Shown: piece after piece, positions 56,617 through 64,000 of the stretch | Numbering within the stretch: position 1 is the stretch's first letter | How the letters are laid out: each line of letters starts with the position of its first letter | From: Bacteroidales bacterium | Lineage (GTDB): Bacteria > Bacteroidota > Bacteroidia > Bacteroidales > P3 | Reading direction: 5' to 3' | Assembly (NCBI GenBank): GCA_017469625.1 | Contig: JAFUGA010000019.1 | Span: 42,470-106,469 of the forward strand | Length of the DNA stretch: 64,000 bases | Translations under genes and position numbers: made by a program | Notes under the pieces: generated by a model | The model's input: the letters and a program-made list of their open reading frames with translations, nothing else | What the model was told of the DNA's origin: nothing | Databases searched by the model: none

Positions 56617-57552
56617 TTATTCAATAATATTTCCTCTTCCCCAACCCGTACATTGAAGATATGTTATCATTTCAAAAAATTCTTCAAATAGTTCTGGTGT
56701 CATATTAACTATACAACCTGCACCTTGATTTTCCCAATTTGCAAAAAAATAATCGTCTAAATATTGATAAGTTGCTAAATATCTATTAAAATGATACATC
56801 CATTCTTTAGGAGTACTATTTTGCATTTTGCTACTTATATCATACATAAATTTTGACATAAAATCATTTTCTTGTAAATCTTCTTTTATCGGGAAAACGA
56901 TAGAGGTTCCTTCTCCGAAACAAAGATTAAATATAATTGGTTTTCCTTGTGCAGACAATTCTTTAACTTGTTGTTTAGTTTGTTCTATACTTGAGGATAG
57001 TACCTCAACCATATTTTCTTCTGTATAGTCTATTGTTTCAATAGGAAATTGTGGATACCCATCTGTTATATTTACTATTATAGGTGGATACGATTCTGGG
57101 GAAACAATCTCTTTCAATATACGTGTTGCTACAGCAAAGGCTTCCGCCATGCAAGTACATCCTTGTTCATCTTTACCTATAGGTTTTGTCCAAATTCTCT
57201 GTTTCAGTTTAATTGTTGTTAATCCTACATTACCATCTGGAACTTTTTGTTCTACTTCCTTTACCTCCAACGGGTTTTGATATAATTCTGATAATGTTCC
57301 GACAGCCTCTATTTTTACTTCATTAGAATAACTAATAACAACTATTCTTATCCTATCTCTTATCGTTCCATCTTGCTGATTTACCCTAATCATCGTTTCT
57401 ATCGTACGATTGATAACAGAGGCTACCATTTCACTTCTTGTTTGACCATTTTCTAATAGTTCATTCATGGAACCTGATTTGTCTATCATAAGTATTAGAA
57501 GATGCGGATTAAGTCTACCACTTATCGCCCATTTATTTGTATATTTTTCCAT
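56617..57552 (-). CDS. vWA-domain protein, TerY-like (copy 2)
   Basis: This 311-residue protein has an intact MIDAS site: DKSGS (D24, S26, S28), Thr in GCTCMAEAF and Asp in VNITDGY. The first 200 residues are very similar to copy 1, and stretches of DNA are identical. The C-terminal 90 residues are different, with WMYHFNRYLATYQYLDDYFF and PELFEEFFEMITYLQCTGW. This suggests the conserved vWA core is fused to two different partner-specific tails. It is 8 nt downstream of the M48 peptidase gene and precedes the HELNH protein, so the operon has two vWA-led sections. Confidence 0.8.
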   Translation of the reverse strand: MEKYTNKWAISGRLNPHLLILMIDKSGSMNELLENGQTRSEMVASVINRTIETMIRVNQQDGTIRDRIRIVVISYSNEVKIEAVGTLSELYQNPLEVKEVEQKVPDGNVGLTTIKLKQRIWTKPIGKDEQGCTCMAEAFAVATRILKEIVSPESYPPIIVNITDGYPQFPIETIDYTEENMVEVLSSSIEQTKQQVKELSAQGKPIIFNLCFGEGTSIVFPIKEDLQENDFMSKFMYDISSKMQNSTPKEWMYHFNRYLATYQYLDDYFFANWENQGAGCIVNMTPELFEEFFEMITYLQCTGWGRGNIIE

Positions 57553-57560
57553 ACATATAT

Positions 57561-58433
57561 TTATCTAACTAGTGATTTTATAACATCATCAAAATCCATT
57601 GCAACTATTCCTGCACTATTACCAACTTTTTCTGAATAAACATTTTCATTGTTTATCCAATTCAGCAATTCGGCGGCACGCATAACTGAGAATGGGTGTG
57701 AGGCGTTGGAGATAGAGACGAACTTTGCAAGTTTATTCATCGTGCTATCGTCAAGGTTTTTAAACTCTTCTGCTTGTTGCAAGAATGTACGGTAATCCAT
57801 ATTGTTATACTCTTTGATAGGCAAACCGGACATTTTCATAAAAGCACGCACGGTTGCGTCTTTGTTCTGACAAGTCAAAAGTCCTGCTCTATCGGCTGTA
57901 AATTCGCTCATTCTATCCCAATAATATAATGCATATTGTACAGGTGCTGCAACCAAACTTCCACCAGGAATAGCATCTATAACGTAATTGATAACACTTG
58001 CCATCATATGATACAACATATGGTTGCTTTTGATATGACCGCACTCGTGGCCGACAATAAACATAATCTCATCGTCATCGCACAAGTCTATAAGACCAGA
58101 GTTCAATATAACAATAGGTCTTTCCGCACCCACAGTGCAAGCATTTATATTGTAACCCCAAGTTATATACAAATCGGGAATAAAACCTAAATCTAATATC
58201 TTTGAAGCATATTCCAAATATTCGTAAATCTTTGGGTAATTATCCTTAGTTACCTTTAAACCGTTGCCCGTGCTTTGAATGGTGTATAATCTCTCTATCA
58301 TATGTTTGGAGATAAATCTTCCCAATGCACCCAAACCTGGTGTCTTTTCCAATGTTGCCAAAGCCTTTTGGTCAAAAGGATGTTCGTATTCCTCGTGTCT
58401 TAAACCTGTAAGTATTTTCTTGTTTCTTTGCAT
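57561..58433 (-). CDS. M48-family metalloprotease
   Basis: This 290-residue zinc protease has HECGH (H129-H133), with the third ligand expected at E177 in SEFTADRAGL, a pattern of the M48 (Ste24/HtpX) family. Hydrophobic stretches occur at about 104-118 and 145-170, but there are no clear HtpX-type membrane helices, so it may be peripheral or soluble. Conserved SHPFSVMRAAELLNW is near the end. It is first in the operon. Its codon use looks somewhat less AT-rich than the genes downstream. The only good promoter found upstream is that of leader RNA B, behind an intrinsic terminator. Confidence 0.85.
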   Translation of the reverse strand: MQRNKKILTGLRHEEYEHPFDQKALATLEKTPGLGALGRFISKHMIERLYTIQSTGNGLKVTKDNYPKIYEYLEYASKILDLGFIPDLYITWGYNINACTVGAERPIVILNSGLIDLCDDDEIMFIVGHECGHIKSNHMLYHMMASVINYVIDAIPGGSLVAAPVQYALYYWDRMSEFTADRAGLLTCQNKDATVRAFMKMSGLPIKEYNNMDYRTFLQQAEEFKNLDDSTMNKLAKFVSISNASHPFSVMRAAELLNWINNENVYSEKVGNSAGIVAMDFDDVIKSLVR

Positions 58434-58526
58434 AATAATTACCCTTATTTTATGTGTTTATTTATTTCTTTTATCTCTGTTAAAAAAATGCAGGTTTGAA
58501 TAAAAAATCTTATTTTTTCCATTAAC

Positions 58527-58570
58527 AAAAAAAGCAAGCATACAACACCGTTAAAGTGCTATATGCCTGC
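58527..58570 (-). terminator. Terminator of G-tract leader RNA B
   Basis: On the minus strand a 15-bp stem with three G-U pairs (GCAGGCATATAGCAC with GTGTTGTATGCTTGC, 58570-58556 with 58548-58534) and a 7-nt loop is followed by seven T. It stands between the leader promoter and the first gene of the operon. Confidence 0.82.
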
Positions 58571-58635
58571 CTTTCTATGTTAGAAAATCTACAAAATATA
58601 AACTTACGTTACTTTTATTATTAGAGGATATTTTA

Positions 58636-58644
58636 CCCCCCCCC
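58636..58644 (-). repeat. G9 homopolymer in leader RNA B
   Basis: Plus strand C9, minus strand G9, in otherwise A/T-rich non-coding sequence. Confidence 0.95.
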
Positions 58645-58715
58645 ATAATATAACTAACTGTAAATCACTATGTAATATAGTTTTATTCATTCTTACATTC
58701 TTTTAATTAGTTTTG

Positions 58716-58747
58716 CAAAGTTAGGTTTAATTTTCCTTAACTGCAAA
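58716..58747 (-). promoter_or_regulatory. sigma-ABfr promoter of leader RNA B
   Basis: On the minus strand TTTG (58747-58744), a 20-bp spacer and TAACTTTG (58723-58716) form a near-perfect promoter with the same spacing as that of leader RNA A. Confidence 0.8.
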
Positions 58748-58825
58748 TATTTAAAATAAATTTTTGAAATAAATTATCTAAAAAAATAAGAATATTTTGA
58801 GAATAATTAACAATTTTTGCCTCGT

Positions 58826-59180
58826 AAAACAAAGAGATATAACACAAAAAAGAAGAAAATCCACTGTTTTTTAACAAAAATGCAAGGTATTTTTGTAGTG
58901 CTTTTCTATCTCTTTATTCTATTTCCGTAGAACTTTGTTTTAATTTTGTAGAACTTGATTCTAATTTTCTAAAACGAAGTTCTAATTTTCTCTTTCTTTG
59001 TTTCGTGAGTGTAGAACAAAGTTCTAATTTTTTAAAACAAAGTTTTAGATTTCTATCTCTTTGTTTTAGAAAATTAAAACAAAGAGATACGAAATTAAAA
59101 CTTCGTTTCGTGAGAATAAAACTTGATTCTATAAAAATAAAACTTCGTTCTATTAAGGTAAGACGAAGTTTTATTTTTTT
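58826..59180. repeat. 21-bp phased repeat array 7
   Basis: Thirteen clean 21-bp units keep strict register from 58908 to 59180. Before them are one clear unit at 58826 and degraded sequence that has slipped by 2 bp. The unit pair at 59055-59088 is a perfect palindrome with 13-bp arms, ATCTCTTTGTTTT and its complement, around AGAAAATT. The array lies between leader RNA B and the end of the dipeptidase gene and may terminate the latter. Confidence 0.9.
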
Positions 59181-59219
59181 ATTTTAAAGTTTTGGTAATG
59201 TGTTGTTTGAAAATATTTA

Positions 59220-60854
59220 TCAGAAACCAGACCAAGTTTCTCTCCAAAAACGTTTGGTCATTTCGTCCCAACGTAATATAGTTGCACCGAAAAAGTCTGA
59301 AGTATAACCATTTAACAAGGTTTCTTTTTTCTCTGTATCTGTTTCTTGAGCATAAAGATTTTCTATAAAAGGAAGTTCTCTCGTTGCCTTATCCATAAAA
59401 TATTCTCTTGCCTCTTCTATATGTTTGCTAAAACTTCCCCAACGTACAGTAGCCAACCTATTAGCCTTTCTGTAATGCCAAAGAGCCGCATCGTCCCTGT
59501 CTGTATGTTGTCCGCATATTTCTAACATTTTAGGCAGTTTAGTATTGCCACAGAATATAGGAAAGCGAGGACTTTCGCCCGGATTGTCCAAACATACCCA
59601 CGCTATGCCACCTACTTCGTCTGCAAGCCAAGAACGTAACTGAATTACAGTACTATATGCACACCAAGGAACACTTACTGTTCTTATGTTTTGCATCATA
59701 GTATCTTTTGCATAGGAGTTGTAAAGTTTTATTTCGTTGCCCTGCATCCAAGGGTTTGCCAATGGAGATACTATACTATCTGGTTCAGATTCTACTATGT
59801 TTCCGTCTTTGTCTTTCTTTTTAGGGTTTGGTATCATAAGACGAGAACTTAGGTTTTTGTCCGTTCCTTTGTAGTATGATGCCAAAAGGTTCATAACATC
59901 TTGCACACTAACTTTGTTATCTGGTTTTACACTCAAAGGTAATTCCTCTACAGTATCGCATAAGTTCAAAGAAGGTGCTAACTGTGTCATAATATAAAAC
60001 TCTCTTATGCTGTAGTTCTTCTTTTCTCCGAAATAATTGCCTCCACTATATGCTTTCCAAAAACTAAACTTTTCTTTTCCGTCCCAAAAACCTAACTCTT
60101 TTGCCAAAGAATAAACATTTGAGGAAGCCATACAATTGTTTCTGTCATTGGTATCTATGTCGGATATTCTGGAAATATTAGCCGAAACTGCTATATGGTC
60201 GTCTGGTATTCTTCTTGCAGCCCAAACGGCTCCTATTTTCTTAGGTCCTGCTCCTAAAATCTCAAAAATCCACACTTCGTTCTTGTCTGCAATGGTCAAA
60301 CACTCTCCTCCGTCTGCATAACCATAAGTTTGAGCCAACTCTCCCATAAGTCTTATAGCCTGTCTTGCAGTAGTACATCTTTCAAGTGCTATTCTCTGCA
60401 ACTCTTCTATATAAAACATACCTTTTTTATTTACAAGCGTATCTCTACCAGAAAAAGTTGTTTCACCCATAGCAAGTTGTTTTTCATTCAAACAAGGATA
60501 GGCAGAATCCAAATATCTATATGTATGTTTAACTTGAGGTATTTTGCCTTTCAAATACATTTTGGTAGAATCCGAAGGTGTTTGTGTGTGCATTCTTCCT
60601 TCGTAAATAGAAGCCATAGCACCGTCTTCATAATCCTTTGGTTGAACCATTTGCATCCAAGTCCTATACCACGAATCGCAAGTGTGAGAAGTCATAACTG
60701 AACCGTCAGTACTTGCATTTTTTCCTACCATAATAGAAGTGCAAGACTCTTTGTGTGTAACGCCTTGTCTGTTGTTATTTTCCTGAGAAAACACCTTATC
60801 TGTACCCATCACCATTAGGACAACAGCGAATAATATTTTTATAATATTTTGCAT
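59220..60854 (-). CDS. C69-family dipeptidase
   Basis: This 544-residue exported peptidase is of the C69 (PepD-like) family, which are N-terminal-nucleophile hydrolases that cleave dipeptides. A signal peptide ends at about VFSQ (residue 24). The nucleophile is C38 in KESCTSIMVGKNASTDGS, with family segments MTSHTCDSWYRT and YGYADGGECLTIADKNEVWI. The protein is periplasmic or secreted, lacks a T9SS domain, and ends ETWSGF. It has a textbook promoter at 60890-60920 and no hairpin terminator other than array 7 just beyond its stop. It probably feeds peptide-based metabolism together with transporters such as the POT protein. Confidence 0.88.
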   Translation of the reverse strand: MQNIIKILFAVVLMVMGTDKVFSQENNNRQGVTHKESCTSIMVGKNASTDGSVMTSHTCDSWYRTWMQMVQPKDYEDGAMASIYEGRMHTQTPSDSTKMYLKGKIPQVKHTYRYLDSAYPCLNEKQLAMGETTFSGRDTLVNKKGMFYIEELQRIALERCTTARQAIRLMGELAQTYGYADGGECLTIADKNEVWIFEILGAGPKKIGAVWAARRIPDDHIAVSANISRISDIDTNDRNNCMASSNVYSLAKELGFWDGKEKFSFWKAYSGGNYFGEKKNYSIREFYIMTQLAPSLNLCDTVEELPLSVKPDNKVSVQDVMNLLASYYKGTDKNLSSRLMIPNPKKKDKDGNIVESEPDSIVSPLANPWMQGNEIKLYNSYAKDTMMQNIRTVSVPWCAYSTVIQLRSWLADEVGGIAWVCLDNPGESPRFPIFCGNTKLPKMLEICGQHTDRDDAALWHYRKANRLATVRWGSFSKHIEEAREYFMDKATRELPFIENLYAQETDTEKKETLLNGYTSDFFGATILRWDEMTKRFWRETWSGF

Positions 60855-60889
60855 AATATCTAATATATTTGTTTTAAAATTTACATTTG

Positions 60890-60920
60890 CAAAGATACGA
60901 ATTTTATATATTTTTTCAAA
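60890..60920 (-). promoter_or_regulatory. sigma-ABfr promoter of the dipeptidase
   Basis: On the minus strand TTTG (60920-60917), a 19-bp spacer and TATCTTTG (60897-60890) match the consensus exactly, 36 nt before the start codon. Confidence 0.82.
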
Positions 60921-61086
60921 AATGTTTTTCCTATTTTTAAGATATATGTTCTATTTTTCACGCAATACTTACCTTTTTTCATATAAAAAGACAGCAAAAT
61001 ATGATATTTTTAACAGAAATATTTGACTAAAATTCGCTTTTTATCGTTTTTTTGATAAAAAAAGATACCATTTTAATAATTTGTAC

Positions 61087-61094
61087 TACTTTTG
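61087..61094 (+). promoter_or_regulatory. -7 box upstream of the small barrel protein
   Basis: TACTTTTG fits TAnnTTTG, 87 nt before the start. No TTTG is found at the proper distance upstream. Confidence 0.45.
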
Positions 61095-61181
61095 CTCCCT
61101 GAAATTCTGATGGAGGGTCGTGTCTTCTTCCTTTCCATTGGATAGAATGAACAAAGAAGACGTAATAAAACAATTATTAAA
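61095..61181 (+). promoter_or_regulatory. Structured 5' leader of the outer-membrane protein gene
   Basis: This GC-richer leader can form CCCT/AGGG (61097-61100 with 61114-61117) and GTCTTCTT/AAGAAGAC (61122-61129 with 61154-61161) hairpins, ending 20 nt before the ATG. Such structures can stabilise an abundant outer-membrane-protein mRNA or bind a regulator. No known riboswitch is recognised. Confidence 0.4.
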
Positions 61182-61808
61182 ATGAAAACAATTAAAGTAT
61201 TATTATTAGCAGTTCTTTCATTGGCTGCAACAACAACATTTGCTCAAGAAGGTAAATGGTGGTTTGATGGAAACCTTGGTTTCAATTCTTCAAAATCTGA
61301 AACAGGAAGTGTAGAATTAGGAAGTTCAAGTTTTGACATCAACGTTAGCGGAAACTATATGATAGCAGACGAATGGTCTTTAGGTCTTGGTCTTGGCTAT
61401 AACACAACATCTACTGACTATATAAAAGATTACGCTAACAAATCAAATATGTTTAACATCACACTTCAAGGTTATTATTTCAAACCTTTGATTGGCAACC
61501 TTGTTTGGGCTCCAAGAGCATACTTTACCTACGGTATGGGAACTTACACTCACGAAGCTATAACAGGTGATGTAGATGGCGACCTTAGTCTTATGAGATT
61601 ATGCGTTGAACCTTTGTCTTTCAAATATGTAGCAGGCGAACATTTAGCATTCACTTTTGCTTTCAATGTTGCTGATGTTTATTTCCAAACAACATCTAAC
61701 GACTACACAGATACAGACAAAACAAACATCAACTTCCAATGCGGTAACATAAAAGATTTAACAATAGGTAATCTTGGATTTAAAGTTGGTTTCGCTTGGA
61801 CTCTTTAA
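61182..61808 (+). CDS. Small outer-membrane beta-barrel protein
   Basis: This 208-residue protein has a signal peptide ending TTFAQ (residue 22) and about eight amphipathic strands with alternating aromatic residues (LGLGLGYNTTSTDYI, MFNITLQGYYFKPL, HLAFTFAFNVADVYFQ), ending LGFKVGFAWTL. It resembles OmpW/OmpX-type porin-like barrels annotated in Bacteroidota as outer membrane beta-barrel proteins. A structured leader precedes it and a strong terminator follows, so it is monocistronic and probably well expressed. The substrate or role is unknown. Confidence 0.8.
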   Translation: MKTIKVLLLAVLSLAATTTFAQEGKWWFDGNLGFNSSKSETGSVELGSSSFDINVSGNYMIADEWSLGLGLGYNTTSTDYIKDYANKSNMFNITLQGYYFKPLIGNLVWAPRAYFTYGMGTYTHEAITGDVDGDLSLMRLCVEPLSFKYVAGEHLAFTFAFNVADVYFQTTSNDYTDTDKTNINFQCGNIKDLTIGNLGFKVGFAWTL

Positions 61809-61826
61809 TAGAGTGTAGTACTTAAC

Positions 61827-61865
61827 AAAAAGAGTGGCTATAAAGATATAGCCACTCTTTTTATT
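61827..61865 (+). terminator. Intrinsic terminator after the small barrel protein
   Basis: A 15-bp stem (61827-61841 with 61848-61862, core AGAGTGGCTAT) with a 6-nt loop runs into T-rich sequence. Confidence 0.87.
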
Positions 61866-62116
61866 TTGTAAAATAGTGGCAATGCTATGTTTTATTAAGG
61901 CTATTTAAATCTGACAGTTCCTCTGTTAGACGATATTAACCCAAAGACCCAAATCTATGCAAATGGTTCTATAAAGAAATGTAACTCCTAATTACCTTTC
62001 TCTTTAATAGTATAAGTGGATAATTTATCGGTTTGCTAATTTATAGCACTCAACTGGCACAGTTGCCACCACCATTCTTTTTTCTTCCTCTAAAATTATA
62101 GAAGTTGAAGATATTT
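61866..62116. other. Spacer at the border to less AT-rich DNA
   Basis: About 250 bp without a convincing gene, promoter or repeat. Base composition shifts here from the A/T-rich host pattern to the less A/T-rich restriction gene, so the edge of an acquired segment may lie within it. No direct repeat, attachment site or transposase remnant was seen. Confidence 0.4.
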
Positions 62117-64000
62117 TCACGTCACTATATACACATTCTCGTTTTCCTTGAAATTTTCTACTTGCTCCATTACTTCACGGAACACTTCCGGAGTATAAAG
62201 TGGAGGATAGCCATTCTTGACAAGACAAATCTTGATGTCAAATTTTAGTTGGTTACGTACATTCGTATTGTTTAGCCAGTCGGCAAAAGATGATTTAGCA
62301 TCTACAATCTCTTTAATCTTACGTGCAAGAGTCTTGCATTTCTCATTAATGGTCACTCGTTCCACAACTTTGTCTTCGCCATAAACAAAATTGTTTTTAT
62401 CTTTCAAGTGCATAAGAATATCATAGAATGCCTTCTCTTCAAATGTAAGCCCCAATTTGCGGAAACTCTCACGGTCAGCCCGCATCTCTTTAAGAATAAT
62501 CAAAGCCTGCTCAGTAGCATTCTTAATAATACTTTCTGTCGTTTCCTCCTGTGTTGCTCCAGCCTCTTGTTCAGATAAAAATTTGCGTCTGTCATGATAC
62601 TCCTGAATAGTAGCCTCCAGCATTTCTTGGAATTTCTTTGATGCTACCTGATTGGTCTTTCCATATTCAGTGATTTGTCTGCGGATAAGTTTTATTAACA
62701 ATTCCAATTTAGAAGCCGGCATCTTGATGTCTTCCAACCTTTCTGTAAATTCTGCTCCGAAAATATCCGTTTCTTCCCCTTCTTCAAGAATACTCTCTAC
62801 CTTATTATACTTCAAGGCTTCCTCTACCATCTTTTCAACATATCGGTTCATTGTGGCAGTATCGGGAGCATCAGTGCCGTTCATCTTATAAATCATGCCG
62901 GCAATAGCCATAAAGCATTGTGCCAATGCCGATTCTTTCTCTTCAAGTTCTCCTGACGGTTGGCAAAGATCGTAAGCCTTCCGCATTCTCTTCACATTTT
63001 GCAGAAAATAAGTTTTGAAAGAAACCTTATTTGTTTTCTTTCCATCCTTGCTGACTGAGTTAAAATTTTCGTTTGAAGAAAAAATAAATTCCGCTGCTTT
63101 TGCTAATAGAGTATATCTTGTTGCAGGATCAGTCTTTGGATTTAGGAATGGTGTTAAATCATAGTTTCTGAACAACGCTTTCAGAATTTCCATGTACTCA
63201 CGGAAAATAAGAGTAGCTTGTTCAATATCATCTTTTGTCAATGCCACAGAATTATCTCCTCCATACATCTTTCGTGCTTCCAACATCTGATCACGAATGC
63301 CGATATAGTCTATAATTAGACCATACTCCTTACCCGGATATTTACGGTTGGTTCGGCTGATTGTTTGTATAAGTGAATGTTTCTGCAAAGGCTTATCGTT
63401 ATACATATAGGTCAAACTTTCCACATCAAAGCCAGTTATCCACATATCTACAACGATAACAATACGGAAATTAGAATGTTCTTTTTTGAAAGCGGCATCC
63501 AAATCATTTGACCGTTGATCATTCTTCACACCTCCGAGATAGTTATACATATCGGCTTCATCATTACTTCCTACACTGGCTACCATTGCAATAGTCGGCA
63601 TTACTTTCAACTCTTTAAATTCTTCAGGTGAAACATTTACTCCTTCAGGAGTCTTTCGCTCATCAAACCATTCAGGATAATGAGCCTTGAATTTCAACAG
63701 TAGTTCGTACGCTATTTTTCTGTTAGAACATACTATCATGGCTTTCTGTACTCTGTCAGGGTCGTTGGCCACTGCAGACACATAGTGGTCATGTATATCA
63801 ACGGCAAGTTTATCAAGTCGGTCTGATTCTCCCAGAATTATCTCTAACGAACTCATGGCCTTTTTACTCTTGGCTATATCTTCTTTTGTAGAGCCTTCAT
63901 CAGCACATTCATTATAGTAATTTTCTATCTCTTTTACTTTCTCTTGATTCAATAATACTTTGGCTATACGCGGATGATATTTGATAGGAACAGTTAATTC
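62117..64000 (-). CDS. hsdR: Type I restriction enzyme HsdR subunit, C-terminal part (partial)
   Basis: The open frame continues to the right edge of the window (at least 627 codons), so the N-terminal nuclease and first helicase motifs are outside. Visible are the second RecA-like helicase domain with VVDMWITGFDVESLTYMYND (motif V region) and SLIQTISRTNRKYPGK (motif VI), then the long helical C-terminal domain that contacts the methylase core (EEYMEILKALFRNYDLTPF, KTLARKIKEIVDAKSSFADW). HsdR pumps and cleaves DNA lacking host methylation. A TTG at 63950-63952 is not a start. The gene is clearly less A/T-rich than its neighbours, fitting horizontal acquisition. hsdM and hsdS should lie beyond the edge if present. 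Confidence 0.88.
   Translation of the reverse strand, partial: ELTVPIKYHPRIAKVLLNQEKVKEIENYYNECADEGSTKEDIAKSKKAMSSLEIILGESDRLDKLAVDIHDHYVSAVANDPDRVQKAMIVCSNRKIAYELLLKFKAHYPEWFDERKTPEGVNVSPEEFKELKVMPTIAMVASVGSNDEADMYNYLGGVKNDQRSNDLDAAFKKEHSNFRIVIVVDMWITGFDVESLTYMYNDKPLQKHSLIQTISRTNRKYPGKEYGLIIDYIGIRDQMLEARKMYGGDNSVALTKDDIEQATLIFREYMEILKALFRNYDLTPFLNPKTDPATRYTLLAKAAEFIFSSNENFNSVSKDGKKTNKVSFKTYFLQNVKRMRKAYDLCQPSGELEEKESALAQCFMAIAGMIYKMNGTDAPDTATMNRYVEKMVEEALKYNKVESILEEGEETDIFGAEFTERLEDIKMPASKLELLIKLIRRQITEYGKTNQVASKKFQEMLEATIQEYHDRRKFLSEQEAGATQEETTESIIKNATEQALIILKEMRADRESFRKLGLTFEEKAFYDILMHLKDKNNFVYGEDKVVERVTINEKCKTLARKIKEIVDAKSSFADWLNNTNVRNQLKFDIKICLVKNGYPPLYTPEVFREVMEQVENFKENENVYIVT

Larger units (their letters stand above)
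58527..58709 (-). ncRNA. Putative G-tract leader or small RNA B
   Basis: A predicted transcript of about 180 nt starts after a near-perfect promoter (58716-58747) and ends at the hairpin terminator at 58527-58570. A run of nine G (plus-strand C9 at 58636-58644) begins about 65 nt from the predicted start in the context TATTATGGG...GTAAAA. The layout copies leader RNA A at 18318-18487. An ATG overlapping the tract opens a 23-codon frame (MGGGKISSNNKSNVSLYFVD and three more residues) that stops just before the hairpin. It may control read-through into the 15-gene operon or be a separate small RNA. Confidence 0.5.

Noticed and set aside
58908..59180. CRISPR array
   Set aside because: The 21-bp period has no unique spacers; every part of a unit is drawn from a small word set, and no cas gene is present.
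63950..63952. TTG as the start of hsdR
   Set aside because: The frame is open upstream to the window edge with continuing protein-like sequence (KYHPRIAKVL), so the gene is cut by the window rather than starting here.

Overview
The window is AT-rich DNA from a member of the Bacteroidota, most likely a Bacteroidales-type organism with a type IX secretion system (T9SS). The evidence is gldD, two secreted proteins with T9SS sorting domains (one type A, one type B), a three-gene succinate dehydrogenase/fumarate reductase with a b558-type cytochrome, and promoters of the Bacteroidota sigma-ABfr kind (TTTG, about 19 bp, TAnnTTTG). No rRNA, tRNA, CRISPR array or insertion sequence was seen.

Layout. 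1-97: start of a secreted protein leaving the left edge. 0.2-3.6 kb: POT-family transporter, S4 RNA-binding protein, DUF5606-like protein, gldD. 3.7-7 kb: type B sorted adhesin-like protein and biotin ligase. 7-10.7 kb: sdhCAB. 10.8-12.6 kb: phosphoethanolamine-transferase-like enzyme with a G10 tract in its coding sequence. 12.8-18.2 kb: 1784-residue fibronectin-type T9SS cargo. 19-20.9 kb: ftsE and an undecaprenyl-phosphate sugar-phosphate transferase. 21.1-29.1 kb: guaA followed by three coupled envelope genes (LysM/binding-protein fold, a large secreted protein, a PD40-OmpA protein). 29.2-32.7 kb: AspT/YidE-type transporter, a lipoprotein, folA and thyA. 33-38.4 kb: rsfS-ftsH-LUD-cdsA-psd-pseudouridine synthase. 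38.8-41.8 kb: a TIR-transmembrane protein paired with a TPR protein. 42-46.9 kb: a 1048-residue TPR protein and an outer-membrane barrel. 46.97-58.43 kb: a tightly packed 15-gene minus-strand operon. 59.2-61.8 kb: C69 dipeptidase and a small outer-membrane barrel. From 62.1 kb: C-terminal part of a type I restriction HsdR, visibly less AT-rich than the rest, leaving the right edge.

The most unusual gene content is the 47-58 kb operon. It encodes two von Willebrand A (vWA) proteins, a PP2C phosphatase, two atypical kinases (one with a C-terminal zinc ribbon), two HExxH proteins (one M48-like), a CxxCxGxG lipoprotein, a four-pass membrane protein and three proteins that share an N-terminal zinc-ribbon cassette. 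This resembles the vWA-PP2C-kinase TerY-P triad known from tellurite-resistance-linked and predicted conflict systems, but is much larger.

Two non-coding systems also stand out. First, seven intergenic arrays are built on a strict 21-bp period (two helical turns). Their units combine a small set of interchangeable A/T-rich words in both orientations, often around a conserved palindromic junction. Second, two minus-strand leader or small-RNA loci, upstream of the fibronectin gene and of the 15-gene operon, share one architecture: a good promoter, a G9-G10 tract about 65-68 nt after the predicted start, then a strong intrinsic terminator. With the coding G10 tract, these suggest switching by slipped-strand length change.
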